The notes below the pieces were generated by a model. That model was not told where the DNA came from. It did not search any database and saw only the letters and a list, made by a program, of their open reading frames with translations. A program made the translations under genes and the position numbers. From an uncultured Senegalimassilia sp. (GTDB lineage: Bacteria; Actinomycetota; Coriobacteriia; Coriobacteriales; Eggerthellaceae), in the NCBI RefSeq assembly GCF_934632265.1, contig NZ_CAKTYH010000077.1:1-9572 (forward strand): a DNA stretch of 9,572 nucleotides, given 5' to 3'. Below are positions 7,195 to 9,572 of the stretch, one piece after another. Within the stretch, counting starts at the first letter, position 1. Each line of letters opens with the position of its first letter.

Positions 7195-7237
7195 CCTTTG
7201 GCGAGCTGGTTGTGACCGTAAACCCGTTCGGAGTTTG

Positions 7238-7281
7238 AGGAGCTTCCCTGTTCCCGGAAACGGAAGCGGGGAGGCTCCTTT
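7238..7281 (+). terminator. Intrinsic terminator after the amtB-PII pair
   Basis: A stem of about 14 bp with some G-T pairs is formed by AGGAGCTTCCCTGT (7238-7251) and GCGGGGAGGCTCCT (7266-7279). It is followed by a short T-run (7279-7281). It lies 43 bases after the PII stop codon and closes the nitrogen unit. Confidence 0.8.
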
Positions 7282-7316
7282 GTTGCGCAAAACCCGATGG
7301 AATGGTTGTGAGAGAA

Positions 7317-7345
7317 TTGCACAAGGTTTACTAGCGATATAAAAT
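7317..7345 (+). promoter_or_regulatory. Sigma70-type promoter of the PerR-like gene
   Basis: TTGCAC (7317-7322) and TAAAAT (7340-7345) are separated by exactly 17 bases, a good match to the TTGACA/TATAAT pattern. It sits in a local AT-rich stretch of an otherwise GC-rich window. Transcription would start near 7352, about 36 bases before the ATG. Confidence 0.6.
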
Positions 7346-7353
7346 CCTAATAA
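7339..7353 (+). promoter_or_regulatory. Possible PerR box over the -10 element
   Basis: The 15 bases ATAAAATCCTAATAA match 10 of the 14 defined positions of the Bacillus PerR box (TTATAAT, any base, ATTATAA) and overlap the -10 of the regulator's own promoter. Its own symmetry is weak, and AT-rich promoter DNA can match by chance. Confidence 0.3.
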
Positions 7354-7387
7354 GAGTGAACCCGATGATAAGAATAGGAGCAACGCG

Positions 7388-7807
7388 ATGACTGCGAGCG
7401 ATCAGGTCCCATGCCCGCGCGGCTCGCGCAACACCAAACAGCGTGCGGTGGTGCTCGATGCGGTGCGCTCGCTGCATAACCATCCGACGTCGGCGGACAT
7501 CTACGACGTGGTTCACCGCGACCACCCCAACGTGTCCCGCGCCACCGTGTACCGCAACCTGGGCGTGCTCTCCGAGCGCGGCGAGGTTTTGCGCATCCCC
7601 GTGCCCAACGCGGCGGACCGTTACGATTTCCGCTGTGATGATCATTTCCATGCGAAGTGCACCTGCTGCGGAGGCGTTTTCGATATCGAGACCGAAGGGG
7701 TGGACCCCTTTGCGCGCATCGTGAACGACTACGGGTTCCAGGTAACGGGCTTCGACCTGGCGTTTTCCGGCGTTTGCCCTGACTGCCGCCGCAGCGGCGG
7801 GGAATAG
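7388..7807 (+). CDS. Fur-superfamily repressor, PerR-like
   Basis: A 139-residue DNA-binding metalloregulator. The N-terminal winged helix contains HPTSADIYDVVHRDHPNVSR and ATVYRNLGVLSERGEV. The dimerisation domain contains RYDFRCDDHFHAKC. The five regulatory metal ligands of Bacillus PerR (His37, Asp85, His91, His93, Asp104) align with His32, Asp80, His86, His88 and Asp99, with the same spacing throughout. The structural zinc site is complete: Cys91 and Cys94, Cys130 and Cys133. Asp at position 80, where Fur has Glu, favours a peroxide-sensing PerR over an iron-sensing Fur. AGGAG at 7376-7380 is seven bases before the ATG. The gene stands alone, with its own promoter and no peroxide-defence gene beside it, so its targets lie elsewhere. 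Fur-superfamily membership is secure; the PerR subtype is likely. Confidence 0.9.
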   Translation: MTASDQVPCPRGSRNTKQRAVVLDAVRSLHNHPTSADIYDVVHRDHPNVSRATVYRNLGVLSERGEVLRIPVPNAADRYDFRCDDHFHAKCTCCGGVFDIETEGVDPFARIVNDYGFQVTGFDLAFSGVCPDCRRSGGE

Positions 7808-7809
7808 CT

Positions 7810-7852
7810 CGGCTTGCCGTTCCGCGTAGAAATCGTGCAGGGCGGAAAGCCG
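7810..7852 (+). terminator. Weak hairpin after the PerR-like gene
   Basis: CGGCTT (7810-7815) pairs with AAGCCG (7847-7852), and TCCGC (7821-7825) pairs with GCGGA (7842-7846), giving an 11-bp stem with a five-base bulge. No U-tract follows, so it may pause or protect rather than terminate. Confidence 0.3.
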
Positions 7853-7867
7853 TTGAAAAATCGTGGT

Positions 7868-7895
7868 TTGGATGGCGCATTGCGCGTGGTATACT
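7868..7895 (+). promoter_or_regulatory. Promoter of rpsA, extended -10
   Basis: TATACT (7890-7895) is preceded by TG at 7887-7888, giving an extended -10. TTGGAT (7868-7873) lies 16 bases upstream as a moderate -35. The predicted start near 7901-7903 leaves a leader of about 150 bases before rpsA. Confidence 0.65.
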
Positions 7896-7901
7896 CGATT
7901 G

Positions 7902-8054
7902 GCTTGTGGGAAGGTCCCGTAAGCATTGGTAATGTAGGCCCCCGAGACATGTTTGTTGCACTGCTAAAAGGGAGCATCTCCTGCAAGCGAACATGGTTTA
8001 TGTAGCAATCATTCATGACGAAGGGTCCCCGGCAAAGTATGGAAGGGGTCCGTT
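7902..8054 (+). promoter_or_regulatory. Long 5' leader of rpsA with three repeated purine-rich motifs
   Basis: The leader carries GAAGGTCCC at 7910-7918, GAAGGGTCCCC at 8020-8030 and GAAGGGGTCC at 8042-8051. The last contains the rpsA Shine-Dalgarno AAGGGG (8043-8048), six bases before the TTG start. The four C bases at 8027-8030 could pair with the four G bases of that site and hide it. In E. coli, S1 represses its own mRNA through the leader, so autoregulation here is plausible but unproven. A short ATG frame of 18 codons (7949-8005) lacks a clear ribosome site. Confidence 0.45.
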
Positions 8055-9314
8055 TTGACCGACATCAAGAACACGTCCGTCATCGACTTCGAGGACATCT
8101 CCGACGATCAGATGAATCAGATGATCGACGGCACGCTGACCGAGTTCGACGAGGGCGACCTGGTCAACGGCACGGTTGTTAAGATCGAGCATGACGAGGT
8201 GCTGGTGGACATCGGATTCAAGTCCGAGGGCGTTGTGCCCGTCCGCGAGCTGTCCATCCGCAAGGACGCCGATCCGTCCGAGATCGTCAATCTCGGCGAC
8301 GAGATCGAGGCTCTGGTCCTGCAGAAGGAGGACAAGGACGGCCGTCTGATCCTGTCCAAGAAGCGTGCCGAGTACGAGCGCGCCTGGATCAGCGTCGAGG
8401 AGAAGTTCAAGGCTGGCGAGACCGTCACCGGCGAGGTTATCGAGGTTGTCAAGGGCGGCCTGATCCTGGACATCGGCCTGCGCGGCTTCCTGCCTGCGTC
8501 TTTGGTCGACCTGCGTCGCGTCAAGGACCTGGACATGTACCTGCACACCGAGATCGAGGCCCGCGTCATCGAGATGGACCGCAACCGCAACAACGTTGTC
8601 CTGTCCCGCCGCGTGCTGCTTGAGGAAGGCCGCAAGAACGAGCGCGCCGAGATCCTCTCCAAGCTGTCCAAGGGCATGCGCCTCAAGGGCACGGTTTCCA
8701 GCATCGTCGACTTCGGCGCCTTCGTTGACCTGGGCGGCATCGACGGTCTGGTCCACATCTCCGAGCTGTCCTGGAACCACGTCAACCATCCTTCCGAGGT
8801 TGTTAAGGTTGGCCAGGAAGTCGAAGTCGAGGTTCTGGACGTTGACCTGTCCCGCGAGCGCATCTCTTTGGGCCTGAAGCAGACCACCGAGGATCCGTGG
8901 GTGAAGCTCGTCGAGCAGTTCCCCGTTGGCTCCATCGCTGATGGCACGGTTACCAAGATCGTTCCGTTCGGTGCTTTCATCGCCTTGGGCGCTGGCATCG
9001 AGGGTTTGGTGCACATCTCCGAGATGGCTGGCCGTCACATTGAAACCCCTGCTCAAGTTTGCAAAGTGGGCGACACCGTTAAGGTGAAGATCATGGAAGT
9101 CAATCCCGAGCGTCGTCGCATCTCCCTGTCCATGAAGGCTGCTGCCGAGGAACTGGGCATCGAGATCGCCATCGATGAGACCGTTCAGGCTGAAGAGCGT
9201 CCGGCTCGCAAGCCGAAGCGCGACAAGAAGGAGGCTGAAGCCGAGGCCGTCGAGGCTGAAGAGGCTGCTGAAGAAGCTCCTGCTGCTGAAGCCGAGGAAG
9301 TTGCTGCTGAATAA
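8055..9314 (+). CDS. rpsA: 30S ribosomal protein S1
   Basis: A 419-residue RNA-binding protein that helps the 30S subunit bind and unfold mRNA. It has four S1 (OB-fold) domains, at about 34-104, 121-187, 207-276 and 292-362. The last two carry the classic [19 protein letters not shown] and [20 protein letters not shown] blocks. Proteobacterial S1 has six domains; four plus a tail fits Actinobacteria. Residues 363-419 form a charged tail: a basic patch ([12 protein letters not shown]) and then Ala/Glu repeats, probably disordered. The start is TTG at 8055, with AAGGGG six bases upstream, and the N-terminus [17 protein letters not shown] gives the usual acidic lead-in. The gene has its own promoter and a strong terminator, so it is probably monocistronic and highly expressed. 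Expression may be self-limited through the long leader. Confidence 0.96.
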   Translation: MTDIKNTSVIDFEDISDDQMNQMIDGTLTEFDEGDLVNGTVVKIEHDEVLVDIGFKSEGVVPVRELSIRKDADPSEIVNLGDEIEALVLQKEDKDGRLILSKKRAEYERAWISVEEKFKAGETVTGEVIEVVKGGLILDIGLRGFLPASLVDLRRVKDLDMYLHTEIEARVIEMDRNRNNVVLSRRVLLEEGRKNERAEILSKLSKGMRLKGTVSSIVDFGAFVDLGGIDGLVHISELSWNHVNHPSEVVKVGQEVEVEVLDVDLSRERISLGLKQTTEDPWVKLVEQFPVGSIADGTVTKIVPFGAFIALGAGIEGLVHISEMAGRHIETPAQVCKVGDTVKVKIMEVNPERRRISLSMKAAAEELGIEIAIDETVQAEERPARKPKRDKKEAEAEAVEAEEAAEEAPAAEAEEVAAE

Positions 9315-9350
9315 GCGCTGCTTTACTGCTGCTTTTAGCGTTACATTCAA

Positions 9351-9385
9351 GGGGAATCGCTCGTTATCGGGCGGTTCCCTTTTTC
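9351..9385 (+). terminator. Intrinsic terminator of rpsA
   Basis: GGGAATCGCTCG (9352-9363) pairs with CGGGCGGTTCCC (9368-9379) over 12 bp, including two G-T pairs, closed by a TTAT loop. A run of five T follows (9380-9384). It is a textbook intrinsic terminator 37 bases after the rpsA stop. Confidence 0.9.
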
Positions 9386-9404
9386 GTTTTCGGTATCTTC
9401 CGGT

Positions 9405-9431
9405 GTTAAAAAGTGACGGGGTCTTTTTCAC
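9405..9431 (+). repeat. REP-like unit, first copy
   Basis: A 27-base unit built of arm GTTAAAAAGT, core GACGGGGT and arm CTTTTTCAC. The arms are partly complementary, so it can fold into a small hairpin. It matches the reverse complement of the second copy at 9456-9482 at 23 of 27 positions. It is AT-rich in its arms, unlike the surrounding genome. Confidence 0.65.
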
Positions 9432-9455
9432 CTTTTTCGACCTGAAGCGCCGGAT

Positions 9456-9482
9456 GTTAAAAAGTCCCCGTCCCTTTTTCAC
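9456..9482 (-). repeat. REP-like unit, second copy with inverted core
   Basis: On the + strand it has the same arms as the first copy (GTTAAAAAGT and CTTTTTCAC, each followed by one base and TTTTT), but the core reads CCCCGTCC, the opposite orientation. The centres of the two units are 51 bases apart. Together they look like a pair of inverted REP sequences. Confidence 0.65.
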
Positions 9483-9510
9483 GTTTTTGCGGTTGCTCGT
9501 GTAGCGTGCG

Positions 9511-9538
9511 TTGCGGTGTGTAGGGAATGGGGTAAAAT
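9511..9538 (+). promoter_or_regulatory. Probable promoter for a gene beyond the window
   Basis: TAAAAT (9533-9538) lies 16 bases after TTGCGG (9511-9516). The -10 matches five of six positions; the -35 is weak. No gene starts before the window ends, so its target is not visible. Confidence 0.4.
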
Positions 9539-9572
9539 TGCAATTTGGAACACATGCAGAGCGACACAGATA

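Noticed and set aside
7785..7800. GC-rich inverted repeat at the end of the PerR-like gene
   Set aside because: It lies within the coding sequence and has no T-run; it encodes Cys-Arg-Arg-Ser-Gly and is probably chance in GC-rich DNA.
7814..8005. 63-codon + strand frame between the PerR-like gene and rpsA
   Set aside because: It would start at TTG inside a hairpin and run across the rpsA promoter, and has no ribosome site or recognisable domain.
8013..9482. 489-codon minus-strand open frame opposite rpsA
   Set aside because: Its regular Leu/Asp/Val pattern is the complement of the S1 repeats, and it runs through the rpsA terminator and the REP-like pair.

Overview
The window is a gene-dense, high-GC bacterial chromosome segment with strongly GC-biased third codon positions. 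Gene content and protein sequences suggest an actinobacterium, most likely of the class Coriobacteriia (Eggerthellaceae-like). The pointers are a four-domain ribosomal protein S1 with an acidic Ala/Glu tail, an accB-accC-Asp23-nusB-xseB-dxs run, and frequent GTG/TTG starts. This placement is inference from recalled sequence character; no search was run.

Region 1 (1-4664, + strand) is a tightly packed housekeeping run. It holds the 3' end of accB (biotin carboxyl carrier protein), accC (biotin carboxylase), an Asp23/Gls24-family gene overlapping accC by 4 bases, nusB, xseB (small subunit of exonuclease VII) and dxs (first step of the MEP isoprenoid pathway). Fatty-acid precursor supply, transcription antitermination and isoprenoid precursor supply are probably co-transcribed. 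The 5' end of dxs is abnormal: conserved coding sequence continues about 30 codons upstream of the first ATG/GTG/TTG, and the only in-frame upstream ATG is followed at once by TGA.

Region 2 (4665-5394) holds a 96-base nested palindrome, probably a bidirectional terminator, between the convergent dxs and a minus-strand GNAT acetyltransferase gene with its own promoter.

Region 3 (5395-7281, + strand) is a nitrogen module. It runs from a leader with two direct repeats 22 bp apart to amtB (ammonium channel), then a PII gene whose product has Val in place of the modifiable Tyr51, then a strong intrinsic terminator.

Region 4 (7282-7807) is a Fur-superfamily regulator with all five PerR-type regulatory metal ligands, behind its own sigma70-type promoter. 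A PerR-box-like sequence overlaps the -10 element.

Region 5 (7808-9385) is rpsA (30S ribosomal protein S1) with an extended -10 promoter, a roughly 150-base leader carrying three copies of a GAAGG(G/GG)TCC motif, a TTG start and a strong intrinsic terminator. Region 6 (9386-9572) has no complete gene. It holds a REP-like pair of 27-base AT-armed, GC-cored units whose arms are in direct orientation and whose cores are inverted, followed by a probable promoter for a gene beyond the window.

No CRISPR array, tRNA, rRNA or insertion sequence was seen. The most unusual items are the dxs 5' end, the REP-like pair, the palindrome after dxs, the Val51 PII protein and the repeated motif in the rpsA leader.
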